A stretch of 64,000 bases of DNA from Stenotrophomonas sp. YIM B06876 (lineage in GTDB: Bacteria; Pseudomonadota; Gammaproteobacteria; Xanthomonadales; Xanthomonadaceae): contig NZ_JAUJUJ010000003.1 in assembly GCF_030711595.1 (NCBI RefSeq), forward strand, positions 103,992 to 167,991, given 5' to 3'. Numbering within the stretch: the first letter of the stretch is position 1; every line of letters starts with the position of its first letter. The notes beneath the pieces are model-generated. The model made no database searches and was not told the DNA's origin. It saw nothing but the letters and a program-made list of their open reading frames with translations. Both the position numbers and the translations under genes were made by a program. Below, one piece after another: positions 40,301-47,996 of the stretch.

Positions 40301-40853
40301 TCGTCGCGCCCATCGGGTAGACATCGAGCAGCCCGCCACGCACGGCGAAGTCGCCCGGGTCCATCACCTGCGGCACGTTGCGGTAACCGGCGCTTTCCAG
40401 GCGGCGCTTTTCCGCCTCCATGTCCAGCCGCTGGCCAACCTTCAGGTCGAAACTGCCGCCGACGATGTACTTCAGTGGCGCCAGCCGTTGCAGCAGGGTC
40501 TGCACCGGCACCACCACGATGCCGCGCTTGAGCATGGGCAGGCGGTGCAGGGCGGACAGCCGCTGCGAAATGATGTCCGGGTGCGGGCTGAACTGGTCGT
40601 AGGGCAGGGTTTCCCAGTCGGGAAACGGCACCACCGGCAGGTCGCTGTCACTGCCCAGCAGCGTATGCAGGTCGGCGCTGGCCTGGTGCGCGCTCTGGTT
40701 GTCGCGGGTGACTAGCAGCAGCGGGCCGGTGTGGGCCTCCGCGGCGCGGGCCACGTACCACGCCAGTGCGCTGGTCGAGGCGGGGGCGCGCCACCAGGCG
40801 CGGAGGTGCCCGGCAGCGGGCAGCGGCGGAGAGGGGAATTTTGAGGGCGACAT
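37383..40853 (-). CDS. mfd: Transcription-repair coupling factor Mfd
   Basis: 1156 residues with the full Mfd layout: UvrB-like N-terminal region, the RNA polymerase-interacting (CarD-like) domain starting near 480 (VHEDHGVGRYRGL), a RecG-like translocase with Walker A DVGFGKTEVAVRAA near 638 and DEEQRFGVRQKE near 735, the TRG segment, and the C-terminal TRCF domain. It removes stalled RNA polymerase and recruits UvrA. Length is normal. It is preceded by a GNAT gene and followed by an HD-GYP gene at short spacing. Confidence 0.97.
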   Translation of the reverse strand: MSPSKFPSPPLPAAGHLRAWWRAPASTSALAWYVARAAEAHTGPLLLVTRDNQSAHQASADLHTLLGSDSDLPVVPFPDWETLPYDQFSPHPDIISQRLSALHRLPMLKRGIVVVPVQTLLQRLAPLKYIVGGSFDLKVGQRLDMEAEKRRLESAGYRNVPQVMDPGDFAVRGGLLDVYPMGATIPLRIELLDQDIDSIREFDTESQRSLDRVDAVKMLPGREVPLDTASIERVLATLRERFDVDTRRSALYQDLKAGIAPSGIEYFLPLFFARTATLFDYLQADFLTLLAPGVSNAADAFWTQTASRYEQRRHDVERPLLPPDELYQSPDLLREALNQRLRIEVWPPEHARIGEAQALGDQLLPPLPVAAKDAPAGQALKSFLDHYPGRVLIAADSPGRREALLEVLQAATLKPPVVADLPAFLADTELRFAITVAPLDDGFALDTPLIAVLTERQLFPERAGQPRRVRRAGREPEAIIRDLGELTEGAPIVHEDHGVGRYRGLIAMDIGGMPGEFLEIEYAKGDRLYVPVAQLHLISRYSGASAETAPLHSLGGEQWTKAKRKAAEKVRDVAAELLEIQARRRARAGLALQVDRAMYEPFAAGFPFEETPDQLVAIESTLRDLGSSQPMDRVVCGDVGFGKTEVAVRAAFAAASAGKQVAVLVPTTLLAEQHYRNFRDRFADWPLRVEVLSRFKTSREIKAELEKVAEGTIDVIIGTHRLLQPDVKFKDLGLVIVDEEQRFGVRQKEALKAMRANVHLLTLTATPIPRTLNMAMAGLRDLSIIATPPPNRLAVQTFITPWDPALLREAFQRELARGGQLYFLHNDVESMGRMQRDLGELVPEARIGVAHGQMPERELEKVMLDFQKQRYNVLLASTIIESGIDIPNANTIIINRADKFGLAQLHQLRGRVGRSHHRAYAYLVVPPDKRSISADANKRLEAIASMDELGAGFTLATHDLEIRGAGELLGEDQSGQMAEVGFSLYTELLERAVRSIKAGKLPDLDAGEEARGTDVELHVPALIPDDYLADVHTRLTLYKRISSARDNVALRELQVEMIDRFGLLPDAAKHLFAIAELKLQANMLGIRKLELGENGGRIVFGAKPDIDPMAVIQLIQKQPKLYTMEGPDKLRIRHPLPESVDRFNAARALLATLSPH

Positions 40854-40902
40854 GAACCGCCGATTTTAACAGAAGCGGCTCATGTGCCCGGGCGACGGAG
40901 GC

Positions 40903-41448
40903 TCAGCCTTCCAGTTCCAGCACCATCCGCACCAGCCCCGGCGTGCCCCCGGGGTGCGGCACCGGTTTGAATCCCAGCGAGGCGGCCAGTTGCAGCATCG
41001 GCTCGTTGTCCTCGGCGACGTCGCCATACAGGCGGTCCAGATACTTGCCGCGCGCCCATTTCACCAGCTTGCGCATCAGCTGGCGGCCCAGCCCCTGCCC
41101 GGCCAGAAAGCGGCTGACCAGGATCGCGTATTCGGCCTCGCGGGTGCCGGGAATGATCGTGGCACGGGCGATCGCGCCGACCACCGCCTCGCCCGGGGGC
41201 AGCGGTTCGGCGGCCACCAGCGAGATTTCGGTTTTCGGATTGGGGTGGGTCAGACGCTGCGCGGTTTCGGTGGACAGCTCGGTCACCGACTGCAGGAAAC
41301 GGTCACGTACCTCTTCCGGCCCGAACAGGGCGAAGGCCCCCTGCAGCGGCGGCCCGTCTTCCGGCCGGATGGGACGGATCAAAAGTTCGCGGCCGCTGGG
41401 GGCTTTGAAGTTTTCATGCCAGGGCGGCATGCGATTGCGGGTGGCCAT
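40903..41448 (-). CDS. GNAT family N-acetyltransferase
   Basis: 181 residues, one GNAT domain. LLIRPIRPEDGP opens it, EYAILVSRFLAGQGLGRQLM (about 105-125) carries the acetyl-CoA loop Q.G.G, and ASLGFKPVPH closes it. The domain resembles the C-terminal acetyltransferase part of Pat-like protein acetyltransferases, here without the CoA-ligase part; that is a suggestion only. It lies 49 nt before mfd on the same strand. Confidence 0.85.
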   Translation of the reverse strand: MATRNRMPPWHENFKAPSGRELLIRPIRPEDGPPLQGAFALFGPEEVRDRFLQSVTELSTETAQRLTHPNPKTEISLVAAEPLPPGEAVVGAIARATIIPGTREAEYAILVSRFLAGQGLGRQLMRKLVKWARGKYLDRLYGDVAEDNEPMLQLAASLGFKPVPHPGGTPGLVRMVLELEG

Positions 41449-41544
41449 GACCGGTGATTCCTCCGAAGTCAGCAGATTCTGGCACCGGTATGGCTATTTC
41501 CCGTGAACGCCGTTCAGGTCGCAGTTACCTGGACGGCGCCGACA

Positions 41545-42402
41545 TCATTCGGCGGTTTTGAGCCATTCCAGCCGGGTCGAGGCGCCGGGTTCGCCCAGAT
41601 ACTGTTTCAGTACCGGCATCGCCGGTGCCAGTACCCGGTCGAACTGCCAAGGCGGGTTGATCAGCAGCATACCGCTGCCATTCAGGCGCAGCGGCGAGTC
41701 GTCCTGGCGGATCAGCAGTTCGACGGTCAGCACCGATTTCACCGGCAGGGCGACCGCCTTGCGCAGGAAATGCAGGATGCTGCGGCGTTGCTTGATCGGG
41801 AACCAGATCGCGAAACTGGCCTGCGGCCAGCGTGCCAGGATCTCGCTCATCGAGGCCAGGATGCGCTGGTACTCGGCATCCTGGGCTTCGTAGGGCGGAT
41901 CGATCAGCACCAGGCCGCGGCCGATCTTGGCGCCGTTGGCCTTGGGCGGCAGCAGTGCCCGGTTCTGCGCGTAGCCATCGCCGTGGTGGACGCTGACGCG
42001 GCTGTCGTGGGCGAACAGCGTCTTCAGCGCGGCGGCTTCCTCGTCCTGCATTTCGCAGGCGGCCAGGCGGTCCTGCGGCCGCAGCGATTGGGCGATCAGC
42101 AGCGGCGAGCCGGGGTAGGTGATCATCGCCCCGACCGGGTTGTCGGCCTGTACCGCCTTGAGATAGCGCTCCACCACCTCCGGCAGCTTGGGCTGGGCCA
42201 TCAGCCGCATCACCCCGCCCTCGATCTCCAGGGTCTTGCGGCTTTCCTCGCTGGCGAGCAGGTAACGACCGCGCCCGGCGTGGGTGTCGAGCACGAAAAA
42301 CGGAGACTCCTTGCGCTTGAAAGCGTCGATCAGCGCAAGTACGACAATGTGCTTGAGCACGTCGGCATGGTTGCCGGCATGGAAGGCGTGGCGATAGTTC
42401 AT
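41545..42402 (-). CDS. rlmJ: 23S rRNA (adenine2030-N6)-methyltransferase
   Basis: 285 residues, starting at ATG 42402. MNYRHAFHAGNHADVLKH is the hallmark RlmJ N-terminus; DTHAGRGRYLL near 55 binds S-adenosylmethionine, and VLIDPPYE near 165 is the catalytic DPPY. It methylates A2030 of 23S rRNA. A longer open frame to 42507 runs into the divergent creB gene and is not used. 46 bp separate it from creB. Confidence 0.95.
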   Translation of the reverse strand: MNYRHAFHAGNHADVLKHIVVLALIDAFKRKESPFFVLDTHAGRGRYLLASEESRKTLEIEGGVMRLMAQPKLPEVVERYLKAVQADNPVGAMITYPGSPLLIAQSLRPQDRLAACEMQDEEAAALKTLFAHDSRVSVHHGDGYAQNRALLPPKANGAKIGRGLVLIDPPYEAQDAEYQRILASMSEILARWPQASFAIWFPIKQRRSILHFLRKAVALPVKSVLTVELLIRQDDSPLRLNGSGMLLINPPWQFDRVLAPAMPVLKQYLGEPGASTRLEWLKTAE

Positions 42403-42448
42403 CGCGGCAGTGTACGGGCGCCGGCGGGTGGCGGCTATGCTGGCGGGC

Positions 42449-43141
42449 ATGTCCGCCCAATCCCCATGCGTGCTGGTCGTCGAAGACGAGGCCGCCATCG
42501 CCGACACCGTGCTCTATGCGCTGCGCAGCGAGGGCTATGGGGCGCGGCACTGCGTGCTTGGCCGGCAGGCGCTGGAACAGCTGCGCGAGGGCGGCTTCGA
42601 CGTGGTGGTGCTGGATGTCGGGCTGCCGGACCTGAACGGCTTCGAGGTCTGCCGCAGCCTGCGCCGCTTCAGCCAGGTGCCGGTGATCTTCCTGACCGCC
42701 CGCAATGACGAGATCGACCGCGTGCTGGGGCTGGAACTGGGTGCCGACGATTACATGGCCAAGCCGTTCTCGCCGCGCGAACTGGTGGCGCGGGTGCGAG
42801 CGCGGCTGCGCCGGCCGGGTTCCTCGCTGTCCGCCAGTGACGGCTGGCAGCAGCAGGGCGCCTTCGCCATCGACCGCGAAGGCCGGCGCATCCGTTTCGG
42901 CCCGACCGTGCTGGAGCTGACCCGTTACGAATACGCACTGCTGGCGGCACTGCTGCAGCGCCCCGGCGCCATCCTCAGCCGTGCCCAGCTGATGGACCGT
43001 GGCTGGGACCATGAGGCCGACAGCGCCGATCGCACCATCGACACCCACGTCAAGACCCTGCGCGCCAAGTTGCGGGCGGCCGGCGCGCAGCGCGACCCGA
43101 TCCGCACCCATCGCGGCGTGGGTTACGCGTTGGAGATCTGA
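42449..43141 (+). CDS. creB: Response regulator CreB
   Basis: An OmpR-class regulator of 230 residues. The receiver has the acidic VEDE (11-14), the phosphorylation site D56 in VVVLDVGLPDL and K near 106 in MAKPFSPREL; the winged helix ends in THRGVGYALEI. ATG 42449 was chosen over earlier codons because the receiver fold starts at once. It is followed by a matching histidine kinase and creD, which identifies it as the CreBCD system (also called Blr in Aeromonas and Stenotrophomonas) that links envelope or beta-lactam stress to gene expression. Confidence 0.9.
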   Translation: MSAQSPCVLVVEDEAAIADTVLYALRSEGYGARHCVLGRQALEQLREGGFDVVVLDVGLPDLNGFEVCRSLRRFSQVPVIFLTARNDEIDRVLGLELGADDYMAKPFSPRELVARVRARLRRPGSSLSASDGWQQQGAFAIDREGRRIRFGPTVLELTRYEYALLAALLQRPGAILSRAQLMDRGWDHEADSADRTIDTHVKTLRAKLRAAGAQRDPIRTHRGVGYALEI

Positions 43142-43142
43142 G

Positions 43143-44582
43143 ATGCGGCTGGGCCTGAAGCTGTTCCTGGGGTTCTTCCTGATTGTGGGTATCGCCGCGT
43201 TTTTCGTGATGCGGATATTCGTCAACGAGGTCAAGCCGGGCGTGCGCCAGGCGATGGAATCGACTCTGGTGGATGCGGCCAATGTGCTGGCGACAATGGC
43301 CGCGGCCGATCTGCGGGCCGGGCGCATCGGCAGTGGCGATTTCGCCGCGGCGCTGGCGCAGGCACAGCGGCGCAACCCGCAGGCGATGGTGTGGCGTTTT
43401 CCCAAGCGCAGCATCGACTACCGGATCACCGTGACCGACGCACGCGGCATCGTCGTCTACGACTCGCGTGGACAGGACGTGGGCCGCGACAACTCGCGCT
43501 GGAACGATGTCTACCGCACCCTGCGCGGCGAGTACGGCGCCCGCTCCAGCCCCGAAGTGCCGGGCGACGAAAGCCACACGGTGATGCACGTGGCCGCCCC
43601 GGTGTATGACCCGGACGATGGTCGCAGCCTGATCGGGGTGCTCACGCTGTCGCAGCCGAACCGCACCATCGACCCGTTCATCGCCGCCAGCCAGCGCGCC
43701 ATCATCCAGCGCGGGGCGTGGCTGATCGGGCTGTCGGCGTTGATCGGGATCGTGATGACGTGGTGGCTGATGCGCGGTATCGGCCGGCTCAACCGCTATG
43801 CCCAGGCGGTGAGCGCCGGCGCGCCGGTGCCGCCGCCGGAGCCGCGGCGCGACGAGATCGGCGATCTGGGCCGGGCGCTGGAAACGATGCGGCGCAAGCT
43901 CGAAGGCAAGGCTTACGTCGAGCAGTACGTGCAGTCGCTGACCCACGAGATGAAGAGCCCGCTGGCGGCGATCCGCGGTGCCGCCGAACTGCTGCAGGAG
44001 CCGCTGCCGGAGGCCGAGCGCCTGCGTTTCGCACGCAATATTGAGCAGCAGGGCCGGCGCCTGACCGAAACCATCGACCAGCTGTTGCGGCTGGCCGAGG
44101 TGGAACAGCATGGCTGGCTGCAGCGCCGTGACCCGGTCGAGTTGGGCGCGCTGTGCCGGCAGTTGGCCGACACCGCGGCGCCGCAGCTGCAGGCGGCCGG
44201 ACTGCAGTTGCAACTCGCGCAGCCACCAGGCGAAGCATGGGTGTCAGGTGATGCCTGGCTGCTGCGGCAGGCGTTGTCGAATCTGCTCGACAACGCCATC
44301 GCGTTCTCACCCGCGGACGGTGTGATCGCGCTGGCGCTGCAGCGGCAGGACGAGGCGTGGCAGATCACCGTCGGCGACAGCGGCCCGGGAATTCCGGACT
44401 ACGCGTTGGCGCGGGTGTTCGAGCGTTTCTATTCACTGGCGCGGCCGCACAGCGGACAGCGCAGCTCAGGGCTGGGACTGCCGTTCGTGGCCGAAGTGGC
44501 ACGTCTGCATGGGGGCGAGGTGCGGCTGCGGAACCGTGCGGAGGGCGGCGCGCAGGCGACGCTGTCGTTGCCGGCCGGCTGA
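43143..44582 (+). CDS. creC: Sensor histidine kinase CreC
   Basis: 479 residues, starting one base after the creB stop. The layout is an N-terminal membrane helix, a periplasmic domain to about 195, a second helix, a HAMP-like linker, the dimerisation helix with phospho-acceptor His near 268 in SLTHEMKSPLAAIRG, the N-box LSNLLDNAIAFSP, and G-boxes GDSGPGIPD and SGLGLPFVAE. It would phosphorylate CreB. The periplasmic domain resembles the CreC sensor module (SRWNDVYRTLRGEYGAR, then TVMHVAAPV). The ligand is not known. Confidence 0.92.
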   Translation: MRLGLKLFLGFFLIVGIAAFFVMRIFVNEVKPGVRQAMESTLVDAANVLATMAAADLRAGRIGSGDFAAALAQAQRRNPQAMVWRFPKRSIDYRITVTDARGIVVYDSRGQDVGRDNSRWNDVYRTLRGEYGARSSPEVPGDESHTVMHVAAPVYDPDDGRSLIGVLTLSQPNRTIDPFIAASQRAIIQRGAWLIGLSALIGIVMTWWLMRGIGRLNRYAQAVSAGAPVPPPEPRRDEIGDLGRALETMRRKLEGKAYVEQYVQSLTHEMKSPLAAIRGAAELLQEPLPEAERLRFARNIEQQGRRLTETIDQLLRLAEVEQHGWLQRRDPVELGALCRQLADTAAPQLQAAGLQLQLAQPPGEAWVSGDAWLLRQALSNLLDNAIAFSPADGVIALALQRQDEAWQITVGDSGPGIPDYALARVFERFYSLARPHSGQRSSGLGLPFVAEVARLHGGEVRLRNRAEGGAQATLSLPAG

Positions 44583-44583
44583 C

Positions 44584-44599
44584 TTCACCCTCGCTTCAA
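44584..44599 (+). promoter_or_regulatory. cre-tag-like CreB binding site
   Basis: TTCAC, six bases, TTCAA, directly after creC and 65 nt before creD. The E. coli CreB site is TTCAC-N6-TTCAC, so this differs at one position. The placement before creD, the best-known CreB target, supports it. Confidence 0.6.
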
Positions 44600-44663
44600 A
44601 TTCGCCACAAATCCCGCACACCGGGCTACGCCAGTCTGCCCGCCTTCCCTCCGAGGACGGACC

Positions 44664-45992
44664 ATGACTTCCCTGAAACTGGTGTTGCGCTTCGCCATTG
44701 TCGGCGGGCTGATCCTGCTGCTGCTGGTGCCGCTGATGCTGATCCGCGGCACCATCCATGACCGTGAGCGCTATCGCGACGAGGCAATGCAACGGGTGGC
44801 ACAGAGCCGGGCCGGGGCGCAGACGCTGATCGGACCGGTGCGGATCGTGCCGTGGACCGAACAGCGGCAGGTTGAAGTGGTCGACGCACGCGGCGCGCAC
44901 AAGAACGAGATCCAGATCGGGAAGGGTTTCGAGCTGCAGCTGCCGCAGCGGCTGCGGGTGGGCGGACAGATGCGTCCGGATGAGCGCCGGGTCGGCCTGT
45001 TCCGGGTGCCGGTATACAGCTGGCACGCGCAATTGCAGGCCGAATTCGCCGATGAGCCGTATCGTCCGGTCGAAGGGCGCACCTACGGCCAGCCGTATCT
45101 GGCGCTGGGAATCGCCGATGTGCGCGGACTGGTCGGTACCCCGAACCTGCGCGTGGATGGCCAGGCAATGCGCATGCAGCCCGGCGCCGGCGCGCTGGAC
45201 GCCGCTTCCAGGGGGCTGCATGCGAGGTTGCAGCCGCTGGCCGATACCCGCCAGGGCGTGATTGTTACCGGACGCAAGGTGGAGCTGGAGTTCGTGCTGG
45301 ACGGCACCCGCTCGCTGTCGGTGGTGCCGGTGGGCGACGACACCCGCGTGGCGATCTCCTCGCCGTGGCCGCACCCGTTGTTCGGGGGCAGTTTCCTGCC
45401 GAACCGGCGCACGGTGGATGACGGCGGTTTCAAGGCCGAATGGGCGGTGTCCTCGCTTGCCTCGGCGGCGCAGGCGCAGCTGCGTCAGGCGCTGGTGGCG
45501 CCTGCCGAGATTGAAGCCCTGCAGGTTGCGCTGGTCGATCCGGTCGATGTCTACACCCAGGCCGATCGCGCCAGCAAGTACGGCATCCTGTTCGTACTGC
45601 TGACCTTTGTCGGCTTGGTGCTGCTGGAACTGATCAAGCGGCTGCGGATCCACCCGCTGCAGTACCTGCTGGTCGGGCTGGCACTGGCGATCTTCTTCCT
45701 GCTGCTGCTCAGCCTGTCCGAGCACATCGCGTTCTGGCAGGCCTACCTGGTATCGGCGGCAGCGTGCATCGGCCTGCAGGCGTTCTACCTGTCCGGGGTA
45801 TTGCACAGCGGCCGGCGCGCGGCGGCGTTTGCCACCCTGCTCACCGCGCTGTATGGCGTGCTGTACGGGTTGCTGGTGTCGGAAAACAACGCCCTGCTGA
45901 TGGGCTCGCTGCTGCTGTTCGGGATCCTCGCCGCGATCATGTGGGTCACGCGCAAGGTGGACTGGTACGACGTCGGCAGCAGCCTGCGATGA
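44664..45992 (+). CDS. creD: Inner membrane protein CreD
   Basis: 442 residues. One N-terminal membrane helix, a large periplasmic domain (about 35-300) and five to six helices at the C-terminus, the standard CreD layout. Family segments include RDEAMQRVAQSRAG, GGSFLPNRR and DVYTQADRASKYGILFVLLTF (in parts). CreD is the main output of CreBC and affects envelope integrity and beta-lactam response; its mechanism is unknown. A cre-tag-like site lies upstream. A small frame overlaps its stop codon. Confidence 0.92.
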   Translation: MTSLKLVLRFAIVGGLILLLLVPLMLIRGTIHDRERYRDEAMQRVAQSRAGAQTLIGPVRIVPWTEQRQVEVVDARGAHKNEIQIGKGFELQLPQRLRVGGQMRPDERRVGLFRVPVYSWHAQLQAEFADEPYRPVEGRTYGQPYLALGIADVRGLVGTPNLRVDGQAMRMQPGAGALDAASRGLHARLQPLADTRQGVIVTGRKVELEFVLDGTRSLSVVPVGDDTRVAISSPWPHPLFGGSFLPNRRTVDDGGFKAEWAVSSLASAAQAQLRQALVAPAEIEALQVALVDPVDVYTQADRASKYGILFVLLTFVGLVLLELIKRLRIHPLQYLLVGLALAIFFLLLLSLSEHIAFWQAYLVSAAACIGLQAFYLSGVLHSGRRAAAFATLLTALYGVLYGLLVSENNALLMGSLLLFGILAAIMWVTRKVDWYDVGSSLR

Positions 45993-46382
45993 CGGGCCTG
46001 CAACTGCGGGTATCCCGGCGGCTGCGGCAGCTGCTGCCACCGGCAGTGGCAATGGTGGTGAAACTGGCGGAGCAGGGCGAGGGCTGGTCGGGCTCGCCCC
46101 AACGCGCGGCTGCCGCGGGGCGCCGCCGCGCGTTGGGGCTGCCTGCGGCTCACACTGGAAGGCGGCGTGGCAGCGGCGATCCGGCAGCACGGCATGGCCG
46201 CACTGCCGCAGGTGGATGGTGCGCAGGGATGGCGGGGCTGGCTGCCGCTGGGACCGCGCCCGCTGCGATTCACCGCGCAAGGGCCGCAGTCGGGCCAGTT
46301 GCTGCTGCTCGATGCCTTGCACCGCCGGCTGTGGCTGCTGTGGCATGAACCGGCTTCCACCCGGGCACGGACCCGATACTGA
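45989..46382 (+). pseudogene. Possible frameshifted small gene after creD
   Basis: An ATG at 45989 overlaps the creD stop (ATGA). The frame reads MTGLQLRVSRRLRQLLPPAV with good third-position GC to about 46100. A different frame then reads LRLTLEGGVAAAIRQHG and continues to a tryptophan-rich end (WRGWLPLGPRPLRF, RRLWLLWHEP), stopping at 46380-46382. The switch coincides with a 15-bp stem hairpin at 46096-46139. One gene broken by a frameshift is the simplest reading. No family is recognised. Confidence 0.4.
46096..46139. repeat. Long GC-rich inverted repeat
   Basis: GCCCCAACGCGCGGC and its exact complement 14 bases later. No T run follows, so it is not an obvious terminator. It sits where the frame of the small gene after creD changes. 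Confidence 0.7.
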
Positions 46383-46414
46383 GGCGCCGGCAATGGCAAG
46401 GCTAGAATTGAGCG

Positions 46415-47020
46415 ATGACTGCTTCCCTTACCGTCACCGCGCTGCGTGGTCAGCAACTGCTGCCGTTCCTGGATGACGTGGCGCGCCTGCGCATCGCCGT
46501 GTTCAACGACTGGCCCTATCTCTATCAGGGGGAGCCAGATCGCGAGCGTGACTATCTGCGCATCTATGCGGCCACGACCGATGCGCTGTGCGTCATCGCC
46601 CGCGCCGGCGACGAGGTGGTCGGTGCGTCCACCGGGCTGCCGCTGGTCGAAGACGGCCCGGCCTTGCGCAAGCCCTTTGAAGACGCGGGTGTCGACCCGG
46701 CGCGGGTGTTCTATTTCGGCGAATCGGTACTGCTGCCGGCATGGCGCGGGCAGGGTGTCGGCCACGCCTTCTTCGATGCGCGCGAGGCCCATGCGCGGGC
46801 GCTGGGCCGGTTTGCGCTGACCGCGTTCTGCGCGGTGGATCGCGTCGAAGACGATCCACGGCAGCCAGCCGGACAGCGACGCAACGATGCCTTCTGGCGC
46901 AAGCGCGGCTATACCCGCCAGCCAGGCATGACCGTGCATCTGCGCTGGAACGAGGCCGGACACGGCGAGGTCGAGCATCCGCTCACTTTCTGGACCCGCC
47001 CGCTGGAGGCAACGGCATGA
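46415..47020 (+). CDS. GNAT-like acetyltransferase
   Basis: 201 residues. VIARAGDEVVGASTGLPL and ESVLLPAWRGQGVGHAFFDARE (in parts) give the GNAT core, the latter being the acetyl-CoA loop near residues 98-110. A Trp-rich C-terminus and an FNDWPYLYQG segment near 30 mark a subfamily without known substrate. It overlaps the nitrilase-family gene by four bases (ATGA); GNAT plus nitrilase pairs are common and suggest action on one amide-type substrate. A TAGAAT hexamer lies only six bases upstream of the ATG. Confidence 0.8.
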   Translation: MTASLTVTALRGQQLLPFLDDVARLRIAVFNDWPYLYQGEPDRERDYLRIYAATTDALCVIARAGDEVVGASTGLPLVEDGPALRKPFEDAGVDPARVFYFGESVLLPAWRGQGVGHAFFDAREAHARALGRFALTAFCAVDRVEDDPRQPAGQRRNDAFWRKRGYTRQPGMTVHLRWNEAGHGEVEHPLTFWTRPLEATA

Positions 47021-47901
47021 AGATCGCAGTGGCCAAATACCCGGTCGGTTGCCCGGCCGATTTCGCCGCGTTTGCCGCGCGCCAACGCGAGGTGCTCGGG
47101 CAGGCCGCCGCCGCCGGTGCGCGCATCGCGGTACTGCCCGAATACCTGTCGCTGGAACTGGCGGCCACGCTCGGGCGCCCGGTGTTCAGCGATCTGGCCG
47201 CTTCGCTGGCCGGCACCCAGCGCTATCGCCGCGACTGGCTGGCGTTGTTCGACGGGCTGGCGCGCGAGCTGGACATGCATATCGTGGCTGGCAGCTTCCT
47301 GCTTGATACCGGCAACGGCCGCTATCGCAACCGCAGTGACTGGTTCACCCCGGCCGGCACCCATGGCTGGCAGGACAAGCTGCAGCTGACCGGCTTCGAA
47401 GCGGCCACCGGGTTGATCGATGGCGGGGATCTGCTGAAGGTGTTCGATGTCGATGGCATCCGTGCCGGCGTGGCGATCTGCTATGACAGCGAATTTCCGC
47501 TGCCGGTGCGCGCGCAATACGAGGCCGGCGCGCGCTTGCTGGTGGTCCCCAGTTGCACCGATACCGCCGCCGGAGCCACCCGGGTGCGCGTGGGCTGCCT
47601 GGCGCGCGCGCTGGAAAACCGCATGTTCGTCGCCCAGGCGGTCACCACCGGCCTGGCGCAATGGAGTCCGGCGCTGGACATCAATACCGGCGAGGCGGCG
47701 ATCTTCGCGCCGATGGATGCCGGTTTTCCTGCCGAGGGCGTGCTGGCGCAGACCCGCGACAAACAGCTGTGGGCGATGGCCGAGCTGGATTTCGGTGCCT
47801 TCGCCGACAACCGTGCGCGTTCGCAGGTGGCCAATGACCGGGATTGGATGCGTCAGCTGCGGCCCTCGCTGGTGCGCGCGCGGCGCAGCGGATTCGACTG
47901 A
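47017..47901 (+). CDS. Carbon-nitrogen hydrolase (nitrilase superfamily)
   Basis: 294 residues. The catalytic triad of the family is visible: Glu in AVLPEYLSLE (near residue 44), Lys in GWQDKLQLTGFE (near 124) and Cys in GVAICYDSEFPLPV (near 157). Nitrilase-fold enzymes hydrolyse amides, nitriles or carbamoyl groups; the GNAT-linked branch is uncharacterised. It starts within the stop codon of the GNAT gene, so translation is coupled. Confidence 0.9.
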   Translation: MKIAVAKYPVGCPADFAAFAARQREVLGQAAAAGARIAVLPEYLSLELAATLGRPVFSDLAASLAGTQRYRRDWLALFDGLARELDMHIVAGSFLLDTGNGRYRNRSDWFTPAGTHGWQDKLQLTGFEAATGLIDGGDLLKVFDVDGIRAGVAICYDSEFPLPVRAQYEAGARLLVVPSCTDTAAGATRVRVGCLARALENRMFVAQAVTTGLAQWSPALDINTGEAAIFAPMDAGFPAEGVLAQTRDKQLWAMAELDFGAFADNRARSQVANDRDWMRQLRPSLVRARRSGFD

Positions 47902-47996
47902 CCTGCGCCGACCATGACTCTTGGCCGGCGAGGCATCGGACCGCGACGGCTAGACTCGGTTGTTCGACGAATCAGGCCAAGGGCCGGGGGAATGGA

